DNA from: an uncultured Pseudoflavonifractor sp.
GTDB taxonomy: Bacteria; Bacillota; Clostridia; Oscillospirales; Oscillospiraceae
Direction: 5' to 3'
NCBI GenBank assembly: GCA_947425785.1
Contig: CANEAY010000006.1
Span: 43,436-107,435 of the forward strand
Length of the DNA: 64,000 bases
Shown here: piece by piece, positions 9,457 through 19,332 of the stretch
Layout of the letters: every line of letters starts with the position of its first letter
How positions within the stretch are numbered: position 1 is the first letter of the stretch
Translations under genes and position numbers: made by a program
The notes under the pieces: model-generated
The model's database searches: none
Seen by the model: the letters and a program-made list of their open reading frames with translations, nothing else
What the model was told of the DNA's origin: nothing

Positions 9457-10494
9457 TCAGGCCGTTCTCTTCTCCGCCAGCTCCAGCAGAAGACCGGTGA
9501 GCAGTTCTCCGGCGTCCGCGCCGGTGGATTTCATGGCAAGGTCGACCTCTTCACAGCGGGTGACCGCCTTCCGGCACCAGGGCAGGGTAAAACGGCGGGC
9601 AGACTGGATGAGCTTTTCCGCTGTGGAGGCCCAGCCGATGCCCCACAGCTCCATGAGCCACTTTGCCCCTTTGCCGTTCTCAATGGCCAGCCGGGCGGTA
9701 TAGAGCCGCCGCAGCTGCCAGCCCAGCATGGCCAACAGGCCGATGGGGGTCTCCTGCATATGGAGCAGGTCGGACATCACGGAAAAAGCCTTGTCGAAGT
9801 TCCCCATGGAAATGGCGTCGGTGAGCTGGAAAACCACCGCGTCCAGCTGGGGAGTGGCCACCGCGTCGATGTCCTGGCGGGTGACGCGCTCCGCCTTGGC
9901 ATAGGCGCTGATCTTGCCAATTTCAGTGATAAGGCCGTTCATCAGATCGCCGCACAAAAACACCAGATACCGGGCATCATCGGCGGATATCTCGTGCCCC
10001 AGTGCTTTGAAGCGCCGCTGGATCCAGGTGATGAGCCCGTCGGGCCCCTGACGGGGGAAGTTGACCTCCCGCCCCACCTCCTTCACCAGCTTGGCCAGCT
10101 TCACCCGGTTGTCCGGCTTGTAGGGGATGACATCATAGATGAAGATAAGGCACACATAGTCGGGCAGGTCGGAGAGAAGCTCCGCTAAGGCATCCTTATC
10201 TCCCTTATAGATATCGTAGTCGTAAACCTCCACCAAGGTGCGTTCGCTCATCATAGGCACAGCGTCCACCAGTTCCCGCAGCCGCTGGAGGGTAAAGTCT
10301 TTGGCGGGCAGGATATGGTGGTTGAATTCATCCAGGCCGCCGGTGAGGAGCTTCTCCCGCATCTCCTTCAGGCTGTGATCCCGGAGATATGCCTCCTCGC
10401 CATGAAAGATATAGAGCCGTCCAATGCTTTCCGAAGCCAGTTCCCTTTTCAGATCCCGGTAGCTGGTATCTTCGCTCTTTTTCTTGAATGCCAC
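9457..10494 (-). CDS. holA: DNA polymerase III subunit delta
   Basis: LYIFHGEEAYLRDHSLKEMREKLL and HolA C-terminal helical domain. Confidence 0.92.
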   Translation of the reverse strand: MAFKKKSEDTSYRDLKRELASESIGRLYIFHGEEAYLRDHSLKEMREKLLTGGLDEFNHHILPAKDFTLQRLRELVDAVPMMSERTLVEVYDYDIYKGDKDALAELLSDLPDYVCLIFIYDVIPYKPDNRVKLAKLVKEVGREVNFPRQGPDGLITWIQRRFKALGHEISADDARYLVFLCGDLMNGLITEIGKISAYAKAERVTRQDIDAVATPQLDAVVFQLTDAISMGNFDKAFSVMSDLLHMQETPIGLLAMLGWQLRRLYTARLAIENGKGAKWLMELWGIGWASTAEKLIQSARRFTLPWCRKAVTRCEEVDLAMKSTGADAGELLTGLLLELAEKRTA

Positions 10495-10577
10495 GGCGGC
10501 CCCTCCTTTTTACACAATGGTGACAGTATACCATATCCGTCGGCTTTTTGCAAGCAAACGGACAAGAACTTTCATTT

Positions 10578-11906
10578 TTACAGTAAATGCTTCTTTTCCC
10601 AGGCCCCGGAACGCCAACGCAGGAGAAAGAGCGCCGCCCGGATGCACTCGTCACAGGCCATGGCCGCCCACAGTCCCGGCAGTCCATAGCCAAAATGCAC
10701 TGCGAAGAGCCAGCCGCAGCCCACCCCCATGGCCCAGGCGAAGATGATGCAGAGGGTGATGGGATACTTGATGTCCCCGCAGGCCTGGAGCACCCGGCAC
10801 ATGACCATGTTCACCGCCCGGCCCGCTTCCAGCGGGATCTCAATGAGCATGATGACCGGGGCCAGGGCCAGGATATCCGGGTCGGCGGTAAAGATGGAAT
10901 AGACCGGCCGGGCCAGCAGGAAAAGAAGGGTGCTCACCGTCAGGGACACCGTCATGGAACCGATGAGGGCCCGCTTTACGCTCTTTCGGGTGCCGGGGAT
11001 GTCCCCCGCCCCCATGAGCCGGGCCGTCACCACCTGGGCCGCTTGGGACAGGGCAGCGCCGAAGAGGTAGGTCACATTGGCGAACATATTGGCGTAGACC
11101 CGGGTATTCACCACAAATTGGGCAAAGCGGTTACAGATGGTCTGGATGCAGATTTGGGACATATTGTAGGAGAGGGACTCTCCCCCGGTGGGTACGCCGA
11201 TGGCCAACAGGCGCTTAAATTGCTCCCAGGGAAAGGGCCGCAGTTCCTGAAAACGGATGGCCCGCCCAAACCGTCTGCGAAACAGCAGGGCAATGACCAC
11301 CACGCCAACGAACCGGGACAGGTCGCTGGACACCGCCGCGCCCGCCACGCCCAGGGCCGGTATAGGCCCCAGACCGTTGATAAGGATGGCGTTGCCGCCG
11401 ATGTTGAGGCAGTTCATCAGTACCGAGATGACCATGGTCTCCTTCATCATCTGACTGGAGCGGAAAAAGGCCACAAAGGTCAGATAGGCGGACTGGAACA
11501 CCATTCCCGCCCCAATAATGCGCATATATTGGCAGGTCTTTTCGAAAATATCCTCGTGAACGCCCATGAGCCGGAAAATGCCCGGACAGAACAGAATGAG
11601 AATGGCGCTGACTATCACTCCAAAGCCTACATTGGTCACCAGGGCCACGGTGTAGGTACGGTTGAGCCGGGCGGTGTCCCCGGCGCCTATGTATTGGGAG
11701 ATGAGGATCGTGGCCGCCGTGCAGATGACAGAAAAGACCAACAGCACCAGGGCTGTCACCTGATTGGCGTTGCCGATGGCTCCTACTCCGCTGCCGTCCC
11801 GCCAGCCTACCATGATCTGGTCGGCATTGCCAACCAGCATTTGGAGCAAAAGCTCTATAAAAATGGGCCAACACAGCCCCAGAATGTTGTTTTCCCGTTG
11901 TTTCAT
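10578..11906 (-). CDS. MATE family efflux transporter
   Basis: 12-TM protein, MLVGNADQIMVGW start and MatE repeat architecture. Confidence 0.93.
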   Translation of the reverse strand: MKQRENNILGLCWPIFIELLLQMLVGNADQIMVGWRDGSGVGAIGNANQVTALVLLVFSVICTAATILISQYIGAGDTARLNRTYTVALVTNVGFGVIVSAILILFCPGIFRLMGVHEDIFEKTCQYMRIIGAGMVFQSAYLTFVAFFRSSQMMKETMVISVLMNCLNIGGNAILINGLGPIPALGVAGAAVSSDLSRFVGVVVIALLFRRRFGRAIRFQELRPFPWEQFKRLLAIGVPTGGESLSYNMSQICIQTICNRFAQFVVNTRVYANMFANVTYLFGAALSQAAQVVTARLMGAGDIPGTRKSVKRALIGSMTVSLTVSTLLFLLARPVYSIFTADPDILALAPVIMLIEIPLEAGRAVNMVMCRVLQACGDIKYPITLCIIFAWAMGVGCGWLFAVHFGYGLPGLWAAMACDECIRAALFLLRWRSGAWEKKHLL

Positions 11907-12030
11907 TTGCCTGCGCCCCCTTGTGAAGCGTACTACGCAATTATACGGGCTTCCTCAAAAAAGGCAATGGGCGTTCCCACCAGATTTTGGGCCGTTCTAT
12001 GCCTGTCTTTCCAACACTTTTTCCTCCCAC

Positions 12031-12059
12031 TTGACGCTGGCTCCTTTGGCGGGTACAAT
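12031..12059 (+). promoter_or_regulatory. Sigma-A-like promoter
   Basis: TTGACG-17-TACAAT upstream of the P1 peptidase. Confidence 0.65.
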
Positions 12060-12087
12060 AGAGAAAATCCTTCCAGGAGGGAAAACT

Positions 12088-13131
12088 ATGAAACAGCTTC
12101 GCGCCCGTGACTACGGCGTTGTGGTGGGGACACTCCCCACCGGGACAAGAAACCAGATCACCGACGTCCCCGGCGTCACGGTGGGCCACTGCACCGTGGA
12201 CACAGATGAACACAAGACCGGGGTGACCGTCCTCCTCCCCTGCCCCCAGAACCCCTTCACCCACAAGCTCCCCGCCGCGTCCTTTGTCCTTAACGGCTTC
12301 GGAAAGAGCCTGGGGCTGGTACAGGTGGAGGAGCTGGGCACCCTGGAGACCCCCATCGCCCTCACCAACACCCTCAACGTGGGCATCGTCCATGACGCGC
12401 TGGTGGAGTATATGATCCGCCGCTGTGAGGCGGAGGGCGTTGATCTGCGCTCGGTGAACCCAGTGGTCTGCGAGTGCAATGACGGCGGCCTTAACAACAT
12501 TCAGAAGCGGGCCGTCACCCGGGAACACGTCTTTGCCGCCTTTGACGCCGCCGGCGACTCTTTTGACGAGGGGGATGTGGGGGCCGGCAAGGGCATGGTC
12601 TGTCACGGACTCAAGGGGGGCATCGGCTCGGCTTCCCGTATCATGGATGTTGACGGCAGGGCTTACACCATGGGAGCCCTGGTGTTGGCCAATCACGGCA
12701 GCATGGCCGATCTCACCATCCAGGGCGACCATATCGGCTCCCGGCTGGACGCCGCCAAGGCCGCCAAGGAGAGCGACGTGGGCTCCTGCATCGTCCTTCT
12801 GTGTACCGACCTTCCCCTGGACAGCCGCCAGCTGGGCCGGGTGGCAAAGCGGGCTTCGGTAGGGCTTGCCCGGCTGGGCTCCTACATCGGCCACGGCAGC
12901 GGCGAGGTATTCCTGGCCTTTTCCACCGCCAATCCCTTTGACCCCAATGAGACAGCGGCCACCCGCCAAGTGACCGCCTTCCATGAGGAGAAGATGGATA
13001 TCCCCTTCCGGGCCGCCGCCGAGGCGGTGGAGGAGGCCATCCTCAACTGCCTTTTCACCGCCCGCACCTGTACCGGCTGGGACAAAAAGACTGTCTGGGC
13101 TCTTTTGGAGCTTTGGAAGCCGGAGGGCTGA
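12088..13131 (+). CDS. P1 family peptidase (DmpA-like)
   Basis: ITDVPGVTVGHCTV, NDGGLNNIQ..., GMVCHGLKGGIGSASR; start re-set to the ATG after AGGAGG. Confidence 0.9.
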   Translation: MKQLRARDYGVVVGTLPTGTRNQITDVPGVTVGHCTVDTDEHKTGVTVLLPCPQNPFTHKLPAASFVLNGFGKSLGLVQVEELGTLETPIALTNTLNVGIVHDALVEYMIRRCEAEGVDLRSVNPVVCECNDGGLNNIQKRAVTREHVFAAFDAAGDSFDEGDVGAGKGMVCHGLKGGIGSASRIMDVDGRAYTMGALVLANHGSMADLTIQGDHIGSRLDAAKAAKESDVGSCIVLLCTDLPLDSRQLGRVAKRASVGLARLGSYIGHGSGEVFLAFSTANPFDPNETAATRQVTAFHEEKMDIPFRAAAEAVEEAILNCLFTARTCTGWDKKTVWALLELWKPEG

Positions 13132-13163
13132 TTTTTGCACCTCTTGAAACCTGTATCAATAAC

Positions 13164-13193
13164 AAAGGAGCGGCCCAGATGGGCCGCTCCTTT
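13164..13193. terminator. Bidirectional terminator
   Basis: AAAGGAGCGGCCCAGATGGGCCGCTCCTTT. Confidence 0.8.
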
Positions 13194-13199
13194 GTGTCG

Positions 13200-13358
13200 T
13201 CACGCCTTTTCGAACATATCCTTGCCCACTCCGCAAATGGGGCAGACCCAGTCCTGGGGCACCTCCTCCCAGGGTGTCCCGGGGGCTACGCCGTTGTCCG
13301 GGTCGCCCACCGCCGGGTCGTACACATACCCGCAGGGGCCGCAGACATACTTATCCAT
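13200..13358 (-). CDS. Rubredoxin (52 aa)
   Basis: [52 protein letters not shown]; two CxxCG motifs; below the length cutoff of the ORF track. Confidence 0.95.
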   Translation of the reverse strand: MDKYVCGPCGYVYDPAVGDPDNGVAPGTPWEEVPQDWVCPICGVGKDMFEKA

Positions 13359-13364
13359 ACTTTT

Positions 13365-13988
13365 TTACTCCTTTCCCAATTTTTCAGTCAGTTCATTCCA
13401 AAGCTCCAGGGCCTTGAAGCGCACTTCGTACCCCTCTTCCCCGGAGATGAGGCCCACCTGCTCCCCGGTAAGGCCTGCTGCTTCCGCAGCCTGCTGGCTC
13501 ACCGAGTCCATGCATAGAGGCGGGAAAACCACGCACCACCAGTTGCGGCCCTCCCCTTCTCCCACTGTGATCCGTAGGGCGCTGTAGCGGCCCGCGGGGA
13601 GGGAAAAGCCGGTATACTGCCGGGTGGGAAACCAGGCATCCTCCTCCAGGCCGGCGGTCACCGGCTGCCCTAACGCCACCTCTGCCCCGGCCCGGGCCAG
13701 TTCCTCCAAGTGGCTGCCCAGGGCCAGCCTGACCTCCTCCTGGCCCTGGACGTCCTCCAGCCAAGGCTCCGCCGCCGCCAGCACAGCGTCCCGCACCCGC
13801 AGCTTTACCAGCTGATCCTCCAAGGCGTCGGAGGCCCCAATGACATGGAGCCGCACCACCTTCTCCGACAATGCCTTTTGCTGGCCGGAGAGCCAAGTGC
13901 CCGTCAACGCCGCTATACACACTCCCATCAACAGGGCCAGCTCCCCGCGGCGGAGCTTATTTTTTCCTCGAGATGTCAAAATGGACAC
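13365..13988 (-). CDS. spoIIR: Stage II sporulation protein R
   Basis: VVRLHVIGASDALEDQLVKLRVRDAVL and NWWCVVFPPLCM motifs. Confidence 0.92.
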   Translation of the reverse strand: MSILTSRGKNKLRRGELALLMGVCIAALTGTWLSGQQKALSEKVVRLHVIGASDALEDQLVKLRVRDAVLAAAEPWLEDVQGQEEVRLALGSHLEELARAGAEVALGQPVTAGLEEDAWFPTRQYTGFSLPAGRYSALRITVGEGEGRNWWCVVFPPLCMDSVSQQAAEAAGLTGEQVGLISGEEGYEVRFKALELWNELTEKLGKE

Positions 13989-14034
13989 ACCCCTTCAAAC
14001 AGAGTGTGTCCATTGTATCCATATTTTGCAGGAG

Positions 14035-14901
14035 TTAATCTGTTTCTGAACAAGAAATAAAGGTCTCCGGCCAAATTTCTTTCAATGCCGCATATGCCGC
14101 CAGCGCGCTTTCCTCTGTGGCATAAAGGCCGTAGACCACCGAGCCAGTGCCTGTCATACAGGCCCCCAAGGCCCCTCGATCCACCAGTTCGCTCTTCAGT
14201 TCCTCCACTACTTCCCGCCGCCGCTTGGGCAGGACTTCCTCGAAAACGTTATAGAGCCGCCGGGCCACGCCGGGCAGGTCGCCGGACTCCAGGGCACTCA
14301 TCATCCCTGCGGTGTCCGGGCGGCCGTGGAGCTTCTGCCCATCCAGCTGGGCGAAAAGCTCCGGGGTGGACACGGAAAAGCCGGGTTTTACCAGCACTGC
14401 CCAGCATTTGGGCAGTGCCGGCAGGGGTGTCAGTTTTTCCCCCACGCCCTCCGCCAGAGCGGTGCCCCCCAGCACGCAGTAGGGTACATCCGCCCCCACG
14501 CATTCGCCGATCTTAGCCAGCTCCTCCCCGCTCAACCCCAGGCCCGCCAACCGGTTCAAGCCACGGAGGACGGCGGCGGCATCGGAGCTGCCCCCGGCGG
14601 TACCGGCACAGACCGGGATACGCTTGCGCAGATGGATGGTCAGCTTTCCCCAATCCGCCCCGGTGGCCTTTTGGAGACGTTGGGCCGCAATGACAGCCAG
14701 GTTTTTGTTGTCCGTGGGCAGAAAGCCCAGGTCGGTGGAGAGGCTTATCCCCTCCCCCGGTTCCAGGGTCAGAGTCACCTCGTCGGCCAGGGAGACGGAG
14801 GTCATCACCATCCGCATCTCATGGTAGCCGTCCTCCCGCCTTCCCAGCACGTCCAGGGTCAGGTTCAGCTTGGCGGGGGCGGTCAAAGTCAGGGCCTTCA
14901 T
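14035..14901 (-). CDS. ispE: 4-(cytidine 5'-diphospho)-2-C-methyl-D-erythritol kinase
   Basis: APAKLNLTLDVLGRREDGYHEM, PVCAGTAGGSSDAAAVLRGLN GHMP motif; start at MKALTL. Confidence 0.94.
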   Translation of the reverse strand: MKALTLTAPAKLNLTLDVLGRREDGYHEMRMVMTSVSLADEVTLTLEPGEGISLSTDLGFLPTDNKNLAVIAAQRLQKATGADWGKLTIHLRKRIPVCAGTAGGSSDAAAVLRGLNRLAGLGLSGEELAKIGECVGADVPYCVLGGTALAEGVGEKLTPLPALPKCWAVLVKPGFSVSTPELFAQLDGQKLHGRPDTAGMMSALESGDLPGVARRLYNVFEEVLPKRRREVVEELKSELVDRGALGACMTGTGSVVYGLYATEESALAAYAALKEIWPETFISCSETD

Positions 14902-14902
14902 A

Positions 14903-16186
14903 TCAGCGGATCTTCCGGGCTTCCAGATAATAGCGCTTGTCGTGAGCCTCCCCCATGGAGAAGGTCTTTCGGGGCAGGACGCCGCCATTCAGAATGGCCG
15001 GAAACAGCTCCACTTTGCTCAACGCCGGCAGGATGAAGCCAAGATTTCCCGGCTGGCGGGCCAGGTCGCAGGTCACACCCATGCCGTGGATGTAATCGAT
15101 ACTGCCTCCGTGCGCTTTGATGTATTCGTCCAGAAAGCTCTGAAGGGTGCCCACCGGCAGAGGTTGGACGGGATCGGGCACCGTGACGGCGCCCTCCCCA
15201 CCGGCGTAGATATAGCGCAGGATATGGCCGGGGCCCTCCCCGCCATAAGCACCCGAAAAAGATTCCAGCAGAGAGCTGAGCAAGTCTTTTCCCTTGACGT
15301 TAAAAAGCACCCTGTGTATGGCCTTGAACTCCAGGGAGGAATCGTAAAGGTTTATCACTTCGCACAAAGCATACCGGGCGGGCAGCTCCTTCCACCTCTC
15401 CTGGGGCACCAGCTTTTTCTGCCGCTCATAGCACTCCTTGGCCGTAGTGAGAGAGTGGTTCCCATCTCCAACGGCAAACTGGAAGGGTATCTCCGCGCTC
15501 TGGGGGCCATACCGCTTCTCCATCGCCTGGGGGGAATTGAGGGCCTGGAAAGCGGCGGCGACCTGGGTCATGGTCGCCTCATCCAAAAGCCAGCCGGAGA
15601 GATGGCCGCCGCCAGTCATCAGGTCAAAATCATAGAGAAGTTCCAACTCCCCCTTGCGCGCCGCCAGCGGCTCGATGACCGTCCGCTCCGGGTCGTCGCA
15701 CAAAAGCATGGCATGGGGCAGTTCAATGGGGGCGTTCTTCCGCACCGCCACCCGGGGCGGGATGCGGCTCATAACAGTGCCCTCCGTGGCCCGGACAGGC
15801 GTCTGGGCGTCCGGCTCGTAATCATACTGCTCCAGATCCAGCGCGCCCACCAACCCCCGGCGCAGCTTACCGTCCCGGAGCGTGCGCTCCACATAGACGA
15901 GCGCCCCCGGCAGCTCACGGAAGCGCCCCTCCCGGAGGTAGCGGGTCATGGTATTGTTGATCTCCACGATGTCCGTCTCCACGTTGGGGCCGTCCAGGCA
16001 GCTCTCCGGTAAGATCAGCCGAAGGGCAGAGGGCGCTCCGCCCACGATCTGCTCCACCTCCGCCCAGTACTCCGGCTGGGAGACATATTGGTCACAGGCC
16101 ACCACTGCCCACTTACTGTATTCACAGTCCCTGGGCAGCAGGATATCAGCCGGCCCGAAGGCCAGGCCCTGGAATCGTTCATCCAT
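14903..16186 (-). CDS. DUF1015 family protein
   Basis: PRDCEYSKWAVVACDQYVSQPEYW, FAVGDGNHSLTTAKECYE. Confidence 0.88.
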   Translation of the reverse strand: MDERFQGLAFGPADILLPRDCEYSKWAVVACDQYVSQPEYWAEVEQIVGGAPSALRLILPESCLDGPNVETDIVEINNTMTRYLREGRFRELPGALVYVERTLRDGKLRRGLVGALDLEQYDYEPDAQTPVRATEGTVMSRIPPRVAVRKNAPIELPHAMLLCDDPERTVIEPLAARKGELELLYDFDLMTGGGHLSGWLLDEATMTQVAAAFQALNSPQAMEKRYGPQSAEIPFQFAVGDGNHSLTTAKECYERQKKLVPQERWKELPARYALCEVINLYDSSLEFKAIHRVLFNVKGKDLLSSLLESFSGAYGGEGPGHILRYIYAGGEGAVTVPDPVQPLPVGTLQSFLDEYIKAHGGSIDYIHGMGVTCDLARQPGNLGFILPALSKVELFPAILNGGVLPRKTFSMGEAHDKRYYLEARKIR

Positions 16187-16222
16187 GGCAGATCCCCTCC
16201 TATGTAAATGGGCCTGAAGCTC

Positions 16223-16825
16223 TCAGGCAATGACCGCCTTGATGGCGGCGAGCAGGTCGTCAAAGGTCTCATAGGCCGGCAGCTCAGGATAGTCGGCCTT
16301 GATCTTGTCCGTACTCTTAAAGAGGAAACCCGCCTTACTGGCCTGGATCATACCCAGGTCGTTGTAGCTGTCCCCGGCGGCAATGGTCTCATAACCGCAG
16401 GACTGGAGCGCCTTCACCGTGGTGAGCTTGGACTTCTCACAGCGCATCTTGAAGCCGGTGATCTCCCCGTTGACCGCCACTTCCAGGGTATTGCAGAAGA
16501 TGGTGGGCCAGCCCAGCTTCTCCATGAGGGGCTTGGCAAACTGCTCGAAGGTGTCGCTGAGGATGATGACCTGGGTAAGGCTGCGCAGCTCGTCCAGGAA
16601 GACCTTGGCCCCGGGCAGGGGATCGATCTTGGCGATGGTGGCCTGGATCTCTTTCAGCCCCAAACCGTGCTCCTTCAGGATGCCCAGCCGCCAGTTCATC
16701 AGCTTATTGTAGTCGGGCTCGTCCCGGGTGGTGCGCTTGAGCTCAGGGATCCCACTGGCTTCGGCAAACGCGATCCAGATTTCCGGAACCAGGACGCCCT
16801 CCATATCCAAACAGACGATATTCAT
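16223..16825 (-). CDS. thrH: HAD phosphatase, ThrH-like (phosphoserine phosphatase/homoserine phosphotransferase)
   Basis: MNIVCLDMEGVLVPEIWIAFAE..., ILSDTFEQFAKPLMEKLGWPTIFCN. Confidence 0.85.
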   Translation of the reverse strand: MNIVCLDMEGVLVPEIWIAFAEASGIPELKRTTRDEPDYNKLMNWRLGILKEHGLGLKEIQATIAKIDPLPGAKVFLDELRSLTQVIILSDTFEQFAKPLMEKLGWPTIFCNTLEVAVNGEITGFKMRCEKSKLTTVKALQSCGYETIAAGDSYNDLGMIQASKAGFLFKSTDKIKADYPELPAYETFDDLLAAIKAVIA

Positions 16826-16856
16826 ACCCACTTCTCCTCTCTTCAGGCGTTTTCCA

Positions 16857-18032
16857 TTATTTTTTCAGACCATCCAGGAAGTGCTCCAGCCGCTCCAAAG
16901 CCTCGGCCAGATCCTTCATGGAGGCGGCATAGCAGGCCCGAACAAAACCCTCTCCTCCTGGGCCGAAGGCAGAGCCGGGAATGACGGCCACATGCTCGGC
17001 CTCCAGGAACCGGTCGCAGAACTCCTCAGAGGTGAGGCCGGTGGAGCGGATGCAGGGGAAGGTGTAGAAGGCGCCCCGGGGCTCAAAGCACTCCAGGCCC
17101 AGGCGGCGGAAGCCGTCCACCAGGAAGCGGCGGCGGCCGTCGTACTCCTCCTTCATGGCCTCGATATCTCCATCGCCGTTGTTCAGCGCCTCAATGGCGG
17201 CATACTGGCTGGTGGTGGGGGCACACATGATGGCATACTGGTGGAGCTTGGTCATGGCGGCGATGAGGGGTTGGGGGCCGCAGACATATCCCAGCCGCCA
17301 GCCGGTCATGGAATAGGCCTTGGAAAAGCCGTTGACCACGATGGTGCGCTCGTACATATCCGGGATGTTGGCCATGGAGACATGGTGCTGGCCATAGGTA
17401 AGCTCACAGTAGATCTCGTCGGAGACCACCATGATGTCGGTGCCCCGAAGCACCTCGGCCAGGGCCTCCAGATCCGCCCGGCCCATAATGCCGCCGGTGG
17501 GATTATTGGGGAAGGGCAGCACCACCGCCTTCGTCCTGGGGGTGATGGCGGCCTTCAGCTCCTCTGCCGTCAGGCGGAACTCGTCCTCCGCGCGGGTCTC
17601 CACCGGGACGGGCACTGCGTGGAGCATGGACACCAAGGGGTTATAGCACACGAAGGAGGGCGAGGGGATGATGACCTCGTCCCCCGGCTCCAGTATGCAG
17701 CGGAAGGCCAAGTCCAGGCCCTCGCTGCCGCCCACCGTAACCAAAATCTGGCCGATGCCCTCATAACTTAGGTCAAAGCGGCGCTTGAGGTAACGGGAAA
17801 TGGCTTTGCGCAGGTCGGAAAGACCGGCGTTGGGACTGTACTTGGTAAAGCCCTTCTCCAGAGAATAGATGCCCGCGTCCCGAATGTGCCAGGGGGTGAT
17901 GAAGTCGGGCTCCCCGATCCCCAGGGAGATCCCCCCCTCCATGCCCTGGAGCAGGTCAAAATATTTACGGATGCCGGAAGGCTTGACCTTTTTGATCCTT
18001 CCGCACAAGATCTTCTCGTAGTCCATCATCAC
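16857..18032 (-). CDS. PLP-dependent class I/II aminotransferase
   Basis: LPFPNNPTGGIM, NGFSKAYSMTGWRLGY motifs. Confidence 0.93.
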   Translation of the reverse strand: MMMDYEKILCGRIKKVKPSGIRKYFDLLQGMEGGISLGIGEPDFITPWHIRDAGIYSLEKGFTKYSPNAGLSDLRKAISRYLKRRFDLSYEGIGQILVTVGGSEGLDLAFRCILEPGDEVIIPSPSFVCYNPLVSMLHAVPVPVETRAEDEFRLTAEELKAAITPRTKAVVLPFPNNPTGGIMGRADLEALAEVLRGTDIMVVSDEIYCELTYGQHHVSMANIPDMYERTIVVNGFSKAYSMTGWRLGYVCGPQPLIAAMTKLHQYAIMCAPTTSQYAAIEALNNGDGDIEAMKEEYDGRRRFLVDGFRRLGLECFEPRGAFYTFPCIRSTGLTSEEFCDRFLEAEHVAVIPGSAFGPGGEGFVRACYAASMKDLAEALERLEHFLDGLKK

Positions 18033-18511
18033 TCAAGCACAAACCTTTCCTGCTGTTCCTCCCGCTTCTCGAAGACCAGGTGGTTCTCCTTGTACTTGCG
18101 GAGGATAAAGTGGGTGGCGGTACTGGTGACCTCGTCGATGGTGGACAGCTTCTCCCCCACGAAGTGGGCCACCTCCTTCAAGGTGCGTCCGGAGATGATA
18201 ACGGTGAAGTCAAATGCGCCGGACATGAGATAGAGGCTCTCCACCTCGTCATACTGGTAGATGCGCTGGGCGATGCGGTCAAAGCCGTCCCCCCGCTGAG
18301 GGGTCACCTTCACTTCGATAAGGGCGGTGACCGCCTCCCGCTGGGTGCGGTCCCAGTCCACCACGGCCTGGTAGCCCAGGATAAGCCTCTCGTCCTCATA
18401 TCCCTTGATGGCGGTCTTTACCGCCTCCACACTCATACCGGTCATGGCGGAGAGCTGATCGGGCGTCAGGGTGCAGTCGGCCTCCAAAAGCTGTAACAGT
18501 TTGGTATCCAT
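18029..18511 (-). CDS. Lrp/AsnC family transcriptional regulator
   Basis: N-terminal HTH plus RAM domain; start overlaps the aminotransferase region. Confidence 0.92.
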   Translation of the reverse strand: MDTKLLQLLEADCTLTPDQLSAMTGMSVEAVKTAIKGYEDERLILGYQAVVDWDRTQREAVTALIEVKVTPQRGDGFDRIAQRIYQYDEVESLYLMSGAFDFTVIISGRTLKEVAHFVGEKLSTIDEVTSTATHFILRKYKENHLVFEKREEQQERFVLE

Positions 18512-18585
18512 TGTGATGTCCTCCTATTTCAATCGCTCATTTGGTTATTATACACGCTCCGCTCTGCCTTGACAAGGGTCGACGC

Positions 18586-19155
18586 TCAGTAGGTGCGCTG
18601 GCACACCTCACGGATCTTAGATTGGATGGTCTTCAGATCATCGAAGGTCTCGGGTCTCCTGCGCGGGTCGCGGAGAAGGGCCGCCGGGTGGAACAGGGCA
18701 ATGCGCAAAATGCCGTCCCTTTCAAACCACTGGCCGTGCTCCCGGGTGATCTTAAAATCCTCTTTAATGTACTTCATGGCGGCGATGCGGCCCAGGCAGA
18801 TGATGATCTTGGGGCGAATGAGGGCGATCTGCCGCTCCAGCCACTGCTCACAAGCCTCCTGTTCGATGTTCAGGGGATCCCGGTTCTGGGGCGGGCGGCA
18901 CTTGACCATATTGCCGATATAGATGTTCTTTTCCCGGCTCAGGTCGATGATCTCCAGCATCTCGTCCAGCAGCTTGCCGCCCCGGCCCACGAAGGGACGG
19001 CCGGTCAAATCCTCCTGTTCCCCGGGGCCCTCGCCGATACACATGACCTCCGCCGTCTCCACTCCCTCGCCAAAGACCACGTTGGTACGGGTATCTGCCA
19101 AGGCGCAGCGGCGGCAAGCCAGACATTCAGAACGCAGAACTTCCCATTCGTTCAT
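18586..19155 (-). CDS. Uracil-DNA glycosylase, family 4-like
   Basis: CLACRRCALADTRTNVVFGEG, GEGPGEQEDLTGRPFVGRGGKLLDEML, Fe-S cysteines. Confidence 0.93.
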   Translation of the reverse strand: MNEWEVLRSECLACRRCALADTRTNVVFGEGVETAEVMCIGEGPGEQEDLTGRPFVGRGGKLLDEMLEIIDLSREKNIYIGNMVKCRPPQNRDPLNIEQEACEQWLERQIALIRPKIIICLGRIAAMKYIKEDFKITREHGQWFERDGILRIALFHPAALLRDPRRRPETFDDLKTIQSKIREVCQRTY

Positions 19156-19332
19156 AACTACCTCTCCCCTTTTTAATATTTCTCTCATTTTACCACAGGC
19201 GTGTCCAAAAGCAAAGAGGAGATTCAGCAGAAAATCGCTGTCCGCAGCAGCGACTCCTTCCCTTCTTGTTTTTTCCCTAAACTCATGGTAAACTTGTCCT
19301 ATCTCAACAACAAATAAGGAAGGTGCTTACTT

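Noticed and set aside
10587-12110. 507-aa plus-strand ORF
   Set aside because: Shadow ORF antisense to the MATE transporter
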